From: Gnetum montanum | Taxonomy: Eukaryota > Streptophyta > Gnetopsida > Gnetales > Gnetaceae | Reading direction: 5' to 3' | NCBI GenBank assembly: GCA_015680685.1 | Contig: MNCI01009196.1 | Span: forward strand, 178,818 to 242,817 | Length of the DNA stretch: 64,000 nucleotides | Part shown: positions 11,179 to 22,199 of the stretch, piece after piece | How positions within the stretch are numbered: the stretch's first letter is position 1 | Layout: each line of letters begins with the position of its first letter | The notes under the pieces: generated by a model | Database searches by the model: none | What the model was told of the DNA's origin: nothing | What the model saw: the letters and a program-made list of their open reading frames with translations, nothing else | Position numbers and translations under genes: made by a program

Positions 11179-11998
11179 TAATGAACGACGAGATATCCTT
11201 ATGATCAACCATACGAATATGAGCATACATGCACGATCTAGTCAAATTCCAAGGACTAAGTGCTTATGTGCCTTCACAGAACCCAGCTGGGTTAGTTAAT
11301 CATTATCTTCCCACACTTACTTGTATAGTGCAATTATATGGTTAAGTAAACTTGAGGTATATGATTTTTATATATTTTTTGATGTTTATGTCCTGGTGCT
11401 ACAAAGGAAGAAGTTTACTAATTAAGTAACTAATTCAATTTACTAATCTACTATGCTCTAACTAGTCCTAACACTAGCATCTATTCCCATTTGCTGTACA
11501 CATCCTGAACCAGTGTGACACTACTAGGATTACCAAATGCTAATTGTTACTGGGTTACCAAGTGGTCCATGCATGCTCAAAGTGGTTGTAGTGAGTGTGC
11601 TTACTTGTGGGAGTTAACAAAGAGAGAGAGAGAGAGCATTAATAAACTAAGGAAACATTAAATAACTATAAATAACATTAAATAAGCTATTCTAAATGTT
11701 GCAAGGTTTATCAAAAAGTTTCTCTTTATTTCCAGCCATAAGGTATGCTCAAGTACACAATGCTCAAATAAAGATCCATTCACTTTATGACTTCTACTAC
11801 AGATACTCAGAAATGATTCTAACTCTAAGGAAGGAAAACTGCAAGAGTTCGGGTAAGGGACTAAGACTAGTTAACTAACTATTACCAAACTAAGTGTGCC
11901 TACCTTTTATTTATAGCTGACAAGACAAGCCTCGATATCAGATGTCCGATATCGCTTGGAAGGCTCTAGTATCGCAGCCTTGATATCATGGGTCATCA
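11179..11998 (-). repeat. 5' LTR of E1
   Basis: Starts TAATGA (one transition from TGATGA) and ends TCATCA on the plus strand. Pairs with 2123-2971. The central part (about 11330-11410) is almost unchanged between the two LTRs, while the outer parts differ more. Confidence 0.92.
11906..11915 (-). promoter_or_regulatory. TATA box in E1 5' LTR
   Basis: The minus strand reads TATAAATAAA in the LTR that would have driven E1 transcription. Identical in the partner LTR. Confidence 0.6.
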
Positions 11999-12003
11999 AT
12001 TAG
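11999..12003. repeat. Target-site duplication of E1 (right copy)
   Basis: ATTAG, paired with GTTAG at 2118-2122. Confidence 0.75.
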
Positions 12004-12970
12004 TAAAGTAGTAAGAAATTCCTCCCCTTTTGCATAATTTTTAGTAAGGTAAGAAATGGAAAGTGTTTTCATACCCTTCTTATTTTCCTTGAAGAATTTC
12101 TTGTTCTCTAGGAAGATGAGTTGTAATAACCTTCTTGGGAATTTTTTGTTGGGTGCATCACAAGCCCTAACAAAGAAGAATGTAATATTACTAGGTCATA
12201 CCATAGGGTTTAGATGGTACACAATGATCTTGTGGGGTTTAGACGGTACACAATGATCTTAAAGGAAATTCTTTCTACCTAGGTAAGCACATCATACCTC
12301 TTCTAATCAACTCCATATCACTATTAAATTCATTTTTTTGCTTTTGGCATCCAATTGCATTGATACCTCTACTAGTTTGGTTTCCATGTTCAAAATCCCT
12401 AAGGCTTTAGCAATGGCTTTCGTCAAGTAGGAGATGGTAATGTCCCTAATTTTAACTATCGTATCTTCCTAGAGGTTATTCTAGAAGAGATACATTTCAC
12501 CTAGATACCATCTTCCATTTTTTGAAATGGTGGATCATAAAGGAGATGCTTGCAAATACTCTCAAATCTCTTATAATGCAAATGCCAAGAAGGATTTGAA
12601 ACTTGGATTTTGAAGCATTGAACTCTAGATCTCCTTTATTTGAATTTTCTCTAGGCAAGCTTTGATGAGGATCACTTCAAGAGTGGCCCTCTATCTTATT
12701 GTCTCCATCACCTTAACTACCATATTGTAGCTATGGAAATTTGTCTAATAGATTCCACTTCAAGTTTTTCAATGATTAGTCTAGTTACATTGTTGGATTA
12801 TAAAGATTGGGTCATGATGTTCCTTACCATGTCAATATTGGATTCTTCATATTAGGTGTGATTAAAATGATCATGATACCTATTTGTATAGGTCCCAAAC
12901 CAAGTCCATACTATTTCTAGTGACATTGCATTGTGCTATCTAGGCCCACCAACATGAGGCCAATCTCAAC
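12004..12970 (-). pseudogene. E3 third ORF (ORF3), proximal part
   Basis: Read on the minus strand this matches E2 sequence at 22.83-22.98 kb and 24.45-24.62 kb. Around 12540-12370 it encodes WYLG followed by TIVKIRDIT and AIAKALGI, against WYLG, AMVKIEGVF and EIAKALKI in E2. The reading continues at 2117 after removing E1. Compared with E2, about 1.3 kb between the spacer and this block is missing. Stops and frame changes are frequent. Function unknown. Confidence 0.6.
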
Positions 12971-13353
12971 CACCTGAAAACACCATCACTCAACAAAGAA
13001 AATTTGGGAAATATGCATTAAGTACATAGAATAATTAATTAATTATAAGCATGTAAGTTATAGATCTTAGCCATTGGTTATAGGAGTACCTTCAAACATG
13101 GGTTACATATATTTCTAACCCCATAGCCAATGCTAATCCTACCAACAATGCATCTTCAAGCATGAGTCACATGTCTCTCCACTCACATGATGGAATTAGT
13201 CCATAAGATGATGAGATTCATAGGAGCAGCCTACTTTTAGGTATGGCTCAAATTAATTTCTAGTAATACTGCAAAAATGATTCTATGAATATTAATTAAT
13301 TATTCTTATCAAAATACTACCTTCAATCATGGTTTACATGTCTTACTAGTATC
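12971..13353 (-). other. E3 spacer with repeated motif
   Basis: Noncoding stretch between E3 pol and ORF3. It holds three copies of a motif seen also in E1 and E2, read on the plus strand as ACCTTCAARCATGGGTTACA and related forms, near 13088, 13150 and 13319. No ORF. Confidence 0.55.
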
Positions 13354-13358
13354 ATAGT
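13354..13358. repeat. Target-site duplication of E4 (left copy)
   Basis: ATAGT, identical to 38714-38718 on the far side of E4. Confidence 0.75.
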
Positions 13359-14210
13359 TGATAAGGATCCTGCTAATTTTGAACCTATTGGATTTATCAA
13401 GCTTTAAAGATGATGTAAGTGGATTTCCAAGAACACTCATGTATATTGTTACATTCAATAAATGTAAAAGTAATTATAATACATCTAATATAAGTGAAAA
13501 CCCTTGTTGCCATGGTGAGAGATAAAGAAAATATTTATAATTTTATGCTTTATAATTTTTATGGATTTTATGATTATAAGAAATAAAATAATAATAAATA
13601 TACATGTATCACAATCCCACTTGGGAACAAGTGCAATGCTCATGTTGTAATCCCTCTTGGGGACAAGTACAACATCAAACGTAGAATGCAATAAAATGGC
13701 TCCTAGTCACAACCTTAATGGCCCAACACCATGTCATACAATTATGACCTCCTTGAATAAGGAAAAAATCATTGCAACTTGATCAAATGGAAATTAAATA
13801 AATATTTTTGTTTTTTATATTTAAGACAATAACTGTGCAATAAGGGAAAATCATGAGCTTCATTCACTATGCAAATAATAGATTTTGCATCAAACAAAAA
13901 ATTTTGAACTATATAAGAAAGATAGCACTCTCATAAAGTCTAACCATACTTGTAAGAGCAATGACCTAAAATGCATAAGAAAAATTAAAAAATTAACTTA
14001 CCCAAGGAAGGAAGAGCTCTTTACATAAGACTAGATGCCAAAATCCAAATGGGAATGAAAATAATTACTAAGTTTTTTTGTGAGATCTCATCTTAGGTAT
14101 TTATAGTTTTTGAAATATAACAAAAAATGTTCACTAGCCTAGATATCTCGAAAGCACACTAAGAGCAAAGAGTGCACTAATGCAAGGTAGTTAATAAGCA
14201 CATCCTCTCC
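13359..14210 (-). repeat. 3' LTR of E4, part 1
   Basis: Starts TGATAAGGATCC, matching TGATAGGGGTCC at 37965. Strong similarity to the 5' LTR over about 500 bases (13390-13910 against 38035-38510), including a doublet of a CTTGGGAACAAG-like unit near 13612 and 13648. It is broken at 14210 by E2 and resumes at 27975. The 5' LTR lacks part of the 13.93-14.21 kb section. Confidence 0.8.
14206..14210. repeat. Target-site duplication of E2 (left copy)
   Basis: TCTCC, identical to 27970-27974 after the right LTR. Confidence 0.85.
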
Positions 14211-15088
14211 TGATAGAGTCAATTTTTGTTGCACTACAATATTGTATCTAGGATATCATAGCAATAATGTTGTATATATGATGTCATAACCCATGCTACC
14301 TCATCATTAATACGATGTCTCAGGATGTGTGCAACCCTATAAATACCAACACTTAGGCACCCAATCTATAACTTTTCATTATATTCTTAGGAAAATTTTT
14401 GTAATTTGTTTTCATAGTTTTAGCAATAGAGTGAACACCTGTAGTGTGTCCAGAATCATTATTTGAGTGAAGTATACTTGGGCATAGTTTATGTTTGAAA
14501 ATAAAGATTGAGATTTCTTTTTAACATTGTAGCATCCACTTAGTTTACTTGCTTTAGTTAGCTTAATTTCCTATTTTCTAGTTAATCATTTACATTTCCA
14601 ATTACTTTACTTTACTTGTTCATTAGTAAAGCAGAATGAGTATGACTAGTTTTGAGAGTTAAAGTGTAATTGTTTGGTAACCCAGAAGTGGTTTCACTTG
14701 ATTCACTTAGTAGTGAACTCACTTGATAATCCCAGTAATAGTTACATCAGTCCAAGATGTGTATAGTAAGCTAGGACTAGATGCTCATCACTATAGGCTA
14801 AAGTAGATTTACATTACTGTCATTACTTAGATTTATATTTCTATCCTCAACTTTCATCATGTTCACAACTAGGAGTATTAAAGGCCTAACAGCATTAGTT
14901 AATCATATGCGTCAATAAGAGCTAAACCATATACTTGAACTTCACTTACTCAAAGTGGAAAGATAGTGATTGCGAACTCAACATCAATTATTGGCATAAT
15001 AACATTGTTCATTCATGGATTACGATCTGGTCACATGTGAGCACTTATGACTTGTAAGGTGGAGTGTTGGATGCTCCACTAGTCATCA
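14211..15088 (+). repeat. 5' LTR of E2
   Basis: TGATAG...TCATCA, 878 bases. Matches 27083-27969 throughout. It shares with the E1 LTRs, on the opposite strand, the blocks TTTGGTAACCCAG, AATCCCAGTA and CAAGATGTGTATAGTA, so the LTR families are related. Confidence 0.92.
14338..14345 (+). promoter_or_regulatory. TATA box in E2 5' LTR
   Basis: TATAAATA preceded by CC, conserved at 27210-27217 in the 3' LTR. Lies 127 bases from the LTR start. Confidence 0.65.
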
Positions 15089-15089
15089 T

Positions 15090-15107
15090 TGGCATCGTTT
15101 CCAAAGA
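15090..15107 (+). other. Primer-binding site (tRNA-Asp type) of E2
   Basis: TGGCATCGTTTCCAAAGA, two bases from the LTR end. The complement of the tRNA-Asp 3' end is TGGCGCCGTTGCCGGGGA: 12 of 18 match and five of six differences are transitions. Confidence 0.7.
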
Positions 15108-15374
15108 TGTATCAATTTGTGCTAAGTAATTGCTCTTACAAAGTTCATTGTATTAAGAATCATAAAGTTAATCTTCATAATCTTTAAATAATTATAATAA
15201 CACACACTTAACCAACCATCAAAATTATAACATGCCTTCAACTAAGGAAAAAATATCACCTACCAAAGAATTACATAGGAGCAATGATAGAAAAAATGAC
15301 ATTAAAGATTAGAGCATGCCTATGTAAGTAAGAATCTCATATTCTCACAATAATCCTTACTACCTGATTTCACA

Positions 15375-17800
15375 TTCCACCAATATGGGCAAACGAGGTG
15401 GAGAGACCTATAGGACAACATTATTTTCCTCTAGAGCATTTAGCACCCATCATGCTTCAAATAGCTCTAAGGGGAATGAATCCAAATCATGCACAAGAAG
15501 GGTACCATGTGACTAAAAACATGAGAAGACCCTATTAAACCACAGAGGTACAAGTGCAGAGAGACTTTGCCATGGAAACCAAACATGAGCATAATAAGGG
15601 AAAGAAGGATAACTCTCCTATTGTCCTAGAGGAACTTGATGGCAATGCATTTGTAGCAAAGAAACTCCACTATGATCATGAAGTCTATTTCCAAACACTT
15701 GTCATTTAGCTAGAAGAACTTGTCAAAGTACAACTAAATTCAGCCCTTGTAGACACACCAACAAGAGAAGAAAATAACTCTAAGTATAAGTAAGAGTCAA
15801 GGCCAAGAGTTTCTATTGGATCATAAAAAGATGAATACCAGAGTCACAGAAGGAGAACTAGCTAGCATCATTCTCCCACTGCTTCATCTTCATCATGACA
15901 ATCATCGGTGGACTCTGACCGAAAGGGATAAAGGTATGGAGATCATGATAGGGAGAGAAGATGGGCTTATGATAGACATAAGTATCACCTAAGATGAATT
16001 TATGAAGGATATGAGGAACATGAACCACGAAGGAATAGAGATAGACATGAAAAGAGAGAGAGAGAGATGAGTATCAAAGGGGGCATCACTACAATTGACC
16101 ATATGAATCCTAGTATCATGAAGAACCCCTGTTGGTAACACACAACATGATCAAAATAAGGGAAGTTGTATATATCTTGATCAGGCATGTGAGAGATAGT
16201 TGCATCAAGCAACTTGATATGAACAATATGCTTGAGTTCAAAGGTGGGTATAACAAAGATCCACAACATCACCTTCAAGCATTTCACAATGCCTGTGTCC
16301 TACAGAATATAGAGAGTGAGTAGTAGAAAATTAAGTTTTTCCCTCAGACATTCATTAAAGAAGTAGAAATCTAGTATTGATCATTGGAACTTGAATCAAT
16401 TAGAAGGTGGAGTACAATGCTTGAACTTGTTAATGATAAATCCCAAACCTACTCTCAGTTGTCCAATCTTAGAAATTAGATTCAGGGCTAGAAGCAAGGG
16501 ATCCATGAATCTCTTGATGTGACAATGGGAAAATACTACTCTCTTCTACATAGGTACCTAGGCCATGGATTTTTCCAAAGGAAGTTTCTTAGACATATTG
16601 TTGATTGGCTAAGGAATAAAACTAGGGAAATCCTTAGGGTTTATGCCCAAGGAAAACTATCCAAGATGACCACCCATTGAATTTAAAGACTCATTTACCA
16701 AGTGATGAAGGAAGAAGGTAACTTATATATATAAAAAAGAGAATTAGTTGAGGAGTGTAATAGAGATTCATCCATCCAAAAATGAGATGTACAAGAATGT
16801 GAAATATAAAAGGAAAAAACCTTGGAGGAGGTGATATTGAAAAGACTCTACCAATCCAAAATTCAGTTAATGACATAGTCATCAAGGTAGAAAAGATGTG
16901 GGATTTGGTGGATGAAAAATTCACTACAAATTTGAAAATCGTAAAAGGAAGATCCAAACAAGCCTTTAGTAAGGGCAAGGAGAAACAAAAGAAAAGAGAT
17001 CATGGAAAAATGAAAAGTTGCTATAGTGGCAGAATGTTTTGACTTGAGCTCAGAGGATGAGGAAGGATGTAAAGTATGCAAGTACAAACTTCCTAAGGGA
17101 TAATACCCTATGATAAAACATTTGCAAGAGTCAAGGGCATATGCACTTACTCTAAGAATTATCAAAAAGAAAATGCCAAAATGGTTGCCTTAGCATCAAG
17201 GTAACTACCAATAGACCTTCCAACTGGCCTATTATCCAAGTGGAGCTTATCCACAACCATAGGAGTAATATTAGCAATAGTGGTAGCAACCACAAACATG
17301 GGAAATGTCACCATTGAGACAACAATACCCATATCAACAACTAGATCATTATGGATACTATATCCAGCATTCAATATATCTAGGAAATGTAGTAGTTTAG
17401 ACTTCTCAGCAATATCCACTGGAATACTATAGACCAACACCTTCAAGGATGGATTCCAATCCATACGTGCATCAACAAGCAACTAGTTCATTAAGTCAAC
17501 CTTCTAACACTCTATCACCAGTGCCACCGCCTACCATGTAGAGGGAACTACCATCACAACCTTAGCAAGGAAGCGCTACAACGGTAGTGGATATACAAAG
17601 AGAGGGTCCTACCAGCAATACTAAAGGAAAATCAAGGAAAGATCCTTTCTTCAGAAGAAGTCTAGAAAGGGCTAGTAGAATTAGGACTTCATTGAGACAA
17701 GTTTCTCCTATGACTAATCCTCCTACCAACACCATGCTTCCACAACAACCAAATCAAGAACTTAAAACTATTAGGCTAACAAATATAGTATCAAACTAAA
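15375..17800 (+). pseudogene. Gag polyprotein of E2 with P/Q/Y-rich linker
   Basis: Order of features as in E1. N-terminal motif WRDL then DNIIFP near 15.39 kb; charged region with Ser and Arg near 15.85-16.05 kb; capsid region 16.2-16.65 kb with MLEFKGGYNKDPQHHLQAFH, SLELESI and ESLDVTMGKYYSLLHRYLGH, the latter resembling retrotransposon Gag (bounded by stops); helical KMWDLVDEKFTT near 16.9 kb; Cys motif GCKVCKYKLPKG near 17.07 kb in which later Cys and His positions are replaced; and the linker 17.2-17.5 kb with YYPSGAYPQP, YQQWQQPQTWEMSP and QQYPYQQLDHYGYY, nearly parallel to E1. Frequent stops, many TAG. Confidence 0.78.
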
Positions 17801-18300
17801 TTAAGGTAGGGATACTTTCCAAGAAAAGAATAGATCCAAGAGTTCCTTTGATTTATTTACAAGTAGCTAGAAATTTACCATGCAAGGCTCTACTAGACTT
17901 AAGTTCTAGTGTAAACTTGATATCCTAAGAAACATACAAGGGATGAAACCTACTGCCTTTAAAGAAGTGCAACATAAGGTTAGAGCTAGTAGATCAATCT
18001 GTTACCATTCCTCTAAGATAGATAGAATATGTGATGATCACTATGAATGGGTGGTCATATCCACCGGATTTTCTGGTGATTGACATGAAGAATGATAACA
18101 AGGAATTTCCTATCATTATGGGAAAAGCATGGCTTAGCACAATAGATGCTAAGTTAGGAATGAAAGATTTATCTTTGGAAATCTCCAAAGAAGATGCACA
18201 AGGTGCCATACATGTGCAAATAATTTGATGCATAACTAAAGATAACGAAGGGTACTATTGTGGACCAAAAGTTCAAAATGTCAACACCATCCTTACACCA
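17801..18300 (+). pseudogene. Aspartic protease of E2 (decayed)
   Basis: Frame reads VPLIYLQVARNLPCKALLDL then SSSVNLIS: the active-site Gly of DLGSS is now Ser (GGT to AGT). A 65-codon open part (18031-18228) has DFLVIDMKNDNKEFPIIMGK and WLSTIDAKLG, matching E1 and E3. After about 18300 the normal continuation to RT is absent. Confidence 0.78.
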
Positions 18301-19040
18301 GCCCACAATAGATGTGAGCAATAAGTATGTGAACAAAAAGAAATATGGGTCACCAAATAAAAAGATACCCAATGGCCAAAAAATGAGACCATAAAATTTT
18401 CCAAAACATGCATGGAAATTTCTGACTCACTTATTAACTCCTATCATAAGAAAGTGATCTAAATTGAAACTTACAAAAAGATATCATAAACTGTAATGAT
18501 ACACCAATAGATAGGGGAACTGAGGAATTTAAATTTAAATTTAAGAATAAAAAAGAGAATATAGTTGGACCTTCTAAGATAAAAATTCCATCTAGTCCAA
18601 TGAGACATATATCCTTAGATAATTAGATTCAATTGCCATCAAGATTGCATGCAACGATAATCAAAAAACTAAGTCACCAAGGATGGTAAGTGAGAAACCT
18701 AGAGTGTATGATTTAGGGGATCTAGGATCCACTTTCTAAATACTCATTCGTGAGTTCAATCATGGGGAAGATACATTATCTTGATTTATGAATTAATAAG
18801 TACTTTTAAACCTTTTTTTTTGTTTTCTAATTCTTTTCTGTTTATAATATCTTATTATACCTTTTCACATTTCTTACTAATTTTCACTTTCTTTAATATC
18901 TTTTCATTATTTTATACTTTCTGATTTCTTAATCTTTTAATACTCTTTAATATTTTTTCAAATTCTGTCTCTATTTTTCCATTTTTTCTATGTGTTGGCA
19001 CATTTGACCATTTCATGGAACAGCAAAAGTGATAAAATAT
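18301..19040 (+). other. E2 deletion scar and T-rich spacer
   Basis: Protease sequence is followed by a decayed, AT-rich stretch without RT, RNase H or integrase motifs, then by CAATCATGGGGAAGA (about 18757), which in E1 lies after integrase, and a T-rich tract 18815-19000 equivalent to the spacer in E1 (4740-4850) and E3 (39.1-39.3 kb, both read on the minus strand). Confidence 0.6.
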
Positions 19041-19860
19041 GAATGATACAAGACAAAGCAAATATTCAGATGAAAAATACGATGGTTGTGCATAATTCCA
19101 AAGGTATCATTTGGATATTTATGGGTGAACCTATAGCAAAAGAAGACACTAACAAAAGGCTACAGAAGTGTTTCAACTTTCAGATAATAACAAAGAACCA
19201 ACTGTGAAGGAAAATTTATCACGCTTCTGTGTGAGGGAAAGATTAGAAAGCTTTATTGGTGCCGACAATCCCATAAATATGACAATAAGAAATTAAAATT
19301 AACCTTATCTTGAGTCGCCATTATAGGACTCCAGCGGACTTTTATGCAGTAAACAGCAGTTCACAGCCACCATACGCATGGGTAAGGTATTAAAAAGAAT
19401 TCAATATTACGCGACAGAAGAAGGAAAGTGGATGGTTGAAGACCCTTCAACACGTGACGCCTTCAACGATGACGGCACAATGCAGTGCAACGCGACCTCC
19501 AATTTTGTAGAAGATATGCAACAGGGGACTCGAGCATAATGAATTTAAAGTTGGGGGCGTGGCAGAAGTAGCGGTGTCGTACGCAAAGGTTGCCCAAAAA
19601 GTGGGCCAATGTCGTGATTTCTTGCCTGGTAATGAAGCTGAGCCTTCTGGTATGCATGGTTTAGGCGTGCCCTCTCTAAGTGTAGTTGCTCACAGCACCC
19701 AAAGCAGCGACAGGCTTACGTCTAAAAATAAAAAATATCTCTGGCCCTCGCTCTCCATCCTCCATTTAGAAAGGCGTAGGCTCTCCTCGGCTTCTACAGT
19801 GTTCCTCTAACATTAATTGCTCGTAGAAATCAGTAATATGATTCGCACTGAAAATTTGAA
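19041..19860 (+). other. Foreign GC-richer block upstream of Hsp70 fragment
   Basis: Visibly richer in G and C than the surroundings, with many CG dinucleotides, so different in origin or age from the decayed element around it. No sequence here is shared with other parts of the window. An open stretch of 83 codons (19559-19810) has no recognisable motif. It could be host sequence flanking the Hsp70 fragment. Exact edges cannot be set by eye. Confidence 0.5.
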
Positions 19861-19865
19861 GCTTT

Positions 19866-20237
19866 GTGAAAAATAAAGACATCAATGAGGCCTCCAGTGG
19901 AAACATCGTGCTCATGGGTGGTTCTACACAAATCTCGAAGGTCCAGCAGTTGCTTCAAGACTTTTTTAACGACAAGGAGCTCTGCAGGAGCATCAAACCC
20001 AATGAGGCCATTGCCTACGGTGCAGCTATACAAGCCGCCATTCTCTCTGACGAGTCCAGCAACAAGGTCCAAGACCTGCTCCTCCTCGACGTAACTCCAT
20101 TGTCCCTGGGCATCAAGGCGACAGGCATCAAAAACAGCATCACCATCACCAATGACAAAGTGTGGCTGATCAGTGACGAGATCGAGCGCATGGTCCGAGG
20201 GGAAGACAAGACAAAGCAAAGGTTACAACAACCGTAG
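19866..20237 (+). pseudogene. Hsp70 fragment with internal deletion
   Basis: Open for 123 codons and clearly derived from a cytosolic-type Hsp70 chaperone. It starts at the end of the ATPase domain ([20 protein letters not shown], then [18 protein letters not shown] and [13 protein letters not shown]) and then jumps directly from about the start of the substrate-binding domain to [10 protein letters not shown] and DEIERMV near its end, so roughly 85-90 residues are missing in frame. The N-terminal ATPase part and the C-terminal lid are absent. The conserved GGSTRIP is GGSTQIS. It cannot work as a chaperone. It lies inside E2, by capture or insertion. No intron is seen, which is compatible with a retrocopy. 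Confidence 0.88.
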
Positions 20238-20743
20238 ATTTTTACGGAACACATGGCAACATTATCGAACGTAATGGCAGAGCCTTTTTACATGGTGACA
20301 GTTGATATACAGTTCTGGTAGGGCGAGATAATTTGAAACTATTTACCGGTAGTTCCAGGCCTGGCGCCTTCGCATTTAGACTTCACATTTTGAGCCACCA
20401 CCGGATTTAAATTTTGTTTTCTAGCAATCGTCATTTTTCCAAAGAAGCCAGCCACAAATTTTACGTAGGTTCAAAGTGCAAATAATTTATTTATATAAAC
20501 TTACAAAAATCGACTGCTATCACCACCAACGTCTACACTAAGGTGTATGTTGCATTATTTTCTTACTACTACCTGTCCATAAAATTACTAGGGCTTCAAA
20601 TGATATTTAACTTTTAAAACTTAAAAATTCTAAATAAATAAAAATAATAATAGCAATTATATGGAGCTCTTGGATTTATTTTAAATAAATTATTATAGGC
20701 TATTGCTTATAAAAGCAATATTTGTAATATTTACACATGCTAA
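20238..20743. other. Unassigned block after Hsp70 fragment
   Basis: First 150 bases keep the higher GC of the Hsp70 block; from about 20460 the sequence becomes AT-rich. No ORF, repeat or motif recognised. Confidence 0.4.
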
Positions 20744-21849
20744 TGTTAGCATGATTTTCTCCAAAATTTTATGTATAAGTTACAACTTCCTAACTTGTTG
20801 GCCAATTAATCTCCTAACTTGTTGGGTAAGTAATCTTCCTAGCTTGTTGAGCAAGTAAGATATCCTAACTTGTTGGGCAAGTAAATAACTTCCTTACTTG
20901 GGAGAAAAATTAGCTAAGATATTTTAGGATGTAACTACCTTTTGAACCCTATAAAAAGGCTTCAGGGGTAAGAGACAACACACTTGGGGTCTCATCACAC
21001 ACTTGGAGTCACACATTATGAAAGATTGCTTGTAAGATGGCTTGCTAAAGAAAAGATTTCAGCCTCTTTGTCATAGTCCTGTGAGTTATGCTTTTTTTTT
21101 TGTTTAAATTGTTTAGCTAGTGGTTTAGATAGTATCATGCTTGGCTAGTAATTTTGGGATTTTTAGATTGCTCTTATTGTTTCTTGTTGCATAATAGAAG
21201 ATTTCTATTAAATTTTTGCCATAGAAGCGCTTGTTTTTGAAAGCCTTAAGAGAATTTTAGTAGTGAATTTGATTATTTTGCAATGTATAAGAACTGCTAT
21301 TAAGATCGTTGTAAGAGAGCCTCTGTTTGTAGTTAAGTCATTGAACAATTCAATAGTCAAGAGGGTTCAGAAAATCTTTGGTATTTTGATAGGACCAGAA
21401 TAGCTTCTTTTATCTTTAAAGTGAATCTCCGTGGTATTTCAATTAGAAATTGTCAAGTCTTTTGAAGGTTTTGTTGAATGCAATTGTTGACATCCATTAT
21501 CTAGCCAAAATAGAGTCTCGTACATGATAGTTTACGCAGTAACTTTTTGGTAGCATAGTAGGATTGTCTTGAAGAAATTGCTTATTTGGGCCTTGGAAGT
21601 GTGAACAATTCGTAGTTATTGAATTTGGGGATAGCTTTATTGTGAAGTGTTTACTCATATCATTTTACCTTATTTAAATATTTGAGATCTTTACATAAAT
21701 CTACTTTCTTTTTCTCTTATCTCTAATTTCCATTGAATCTCGCTCTATTTCTAGTTTTCTTGTGGAACTATCTCTTTCTCTGGAGAAAATTGGAAGTAGA
21801 TTCGCAGATTTGTGCTCAAATTTTTTTGCAAAATTTTATTTGTTACAAG
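20744..21849 (+). repeat. Probable LTR, copia-like, with U3 repeats
   Basis: Begins TGTTAGCATG and ends TTGTTACA. It has four tandem copies of a roughly 25-base unit (core AACTTGTTGGGCAAGTAA) at 20789-20903, then a TATA box CTATAAAAAG near 20949. The bases after the end, AGGTATTATAAGGACC, resemble a worn tRNA-iMet primer site (TGGTATCAGAGC). This suggests a solo or truncated LTR of a Ty1/copia-type element, inserted in E2. No second LTR is in the window, so the call is tentative. Confidence 0.5.
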
Positions 21850-22199
21850 TAGGTATTATAAGGACCGCATAGACTAGGCAATTGAACAAAATAGGACCTC
21901 TTAACAACTCACAGTACTTGGCAAAGTTGGCTGAATCTCTTTAAGATAAGTCATTTATAGTTTACACACAATGCAATTGTTTCATTTTTCACAACCGTAC
22001 ACCGCAACAGCACACACACATACTCACATTAACTACTAAGTCTATTTGGAGGTATCTGGGCCTTGGTGTTGCTAGAGACCAGCAAACACCTAAATCCTAT
22101 TCAAGGATACTCATTGGTGATCGCGTCCCAAATGGTCGCCAACACTATGAATTGCATCATTTTTCCTATAAATATTTTTGTAAATTTTCAATAAAACAC
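21850..22199. other. Unassigned stretch
   Basis: No ORF or element feature is recognised between the probable LTR and the point where E2 3' noncoding sequence resumes. Contains a short CA-rich tract near 22010. Confidence 0.3.

Larger units (their letters stand above)
2123..11998 (-). mobile_element. E1: near complete Athila-like LTR retrotransposon
   Basis: A minus-strand element of about 9.9 kb with two LTRs (11179-11998 is the 5' LTR, 2123-2971 the 3' LTR), tRNA-Asp primer site, polypurine tract and, in order, gag, Pro/Gln/Tyr-rich linker, protease, RT, RNase H and integrase. It is the youngest-looking Athila-like copy in the window: the LTRs still match over long runs and domains are easy to read, but all genes have stops and the integrase has lost catalytic residues, so it is dead. 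It lies inside ORF3 of E3. It has no clear ORF3 of its own, only about 1.9 kb of noncoding sequence after integrase. Confidence 0.9.

Noticed and set aside
19830-20219. 129-codon open frame on the minus strand across the Hsp70 fragment
   Set aside because: Antisense shadow of the Hsp70 frame; codon composition and homology are on the plus strand.
22125-22142. GTCCCAAATGGTCGCCAA, similar to the tRNA-Arg primer-site complement of Ogre/Tat elements
   Set aside because: The following bases do not start with TG, no LTR pair is seen, and the match to the tRNA end is only partial.
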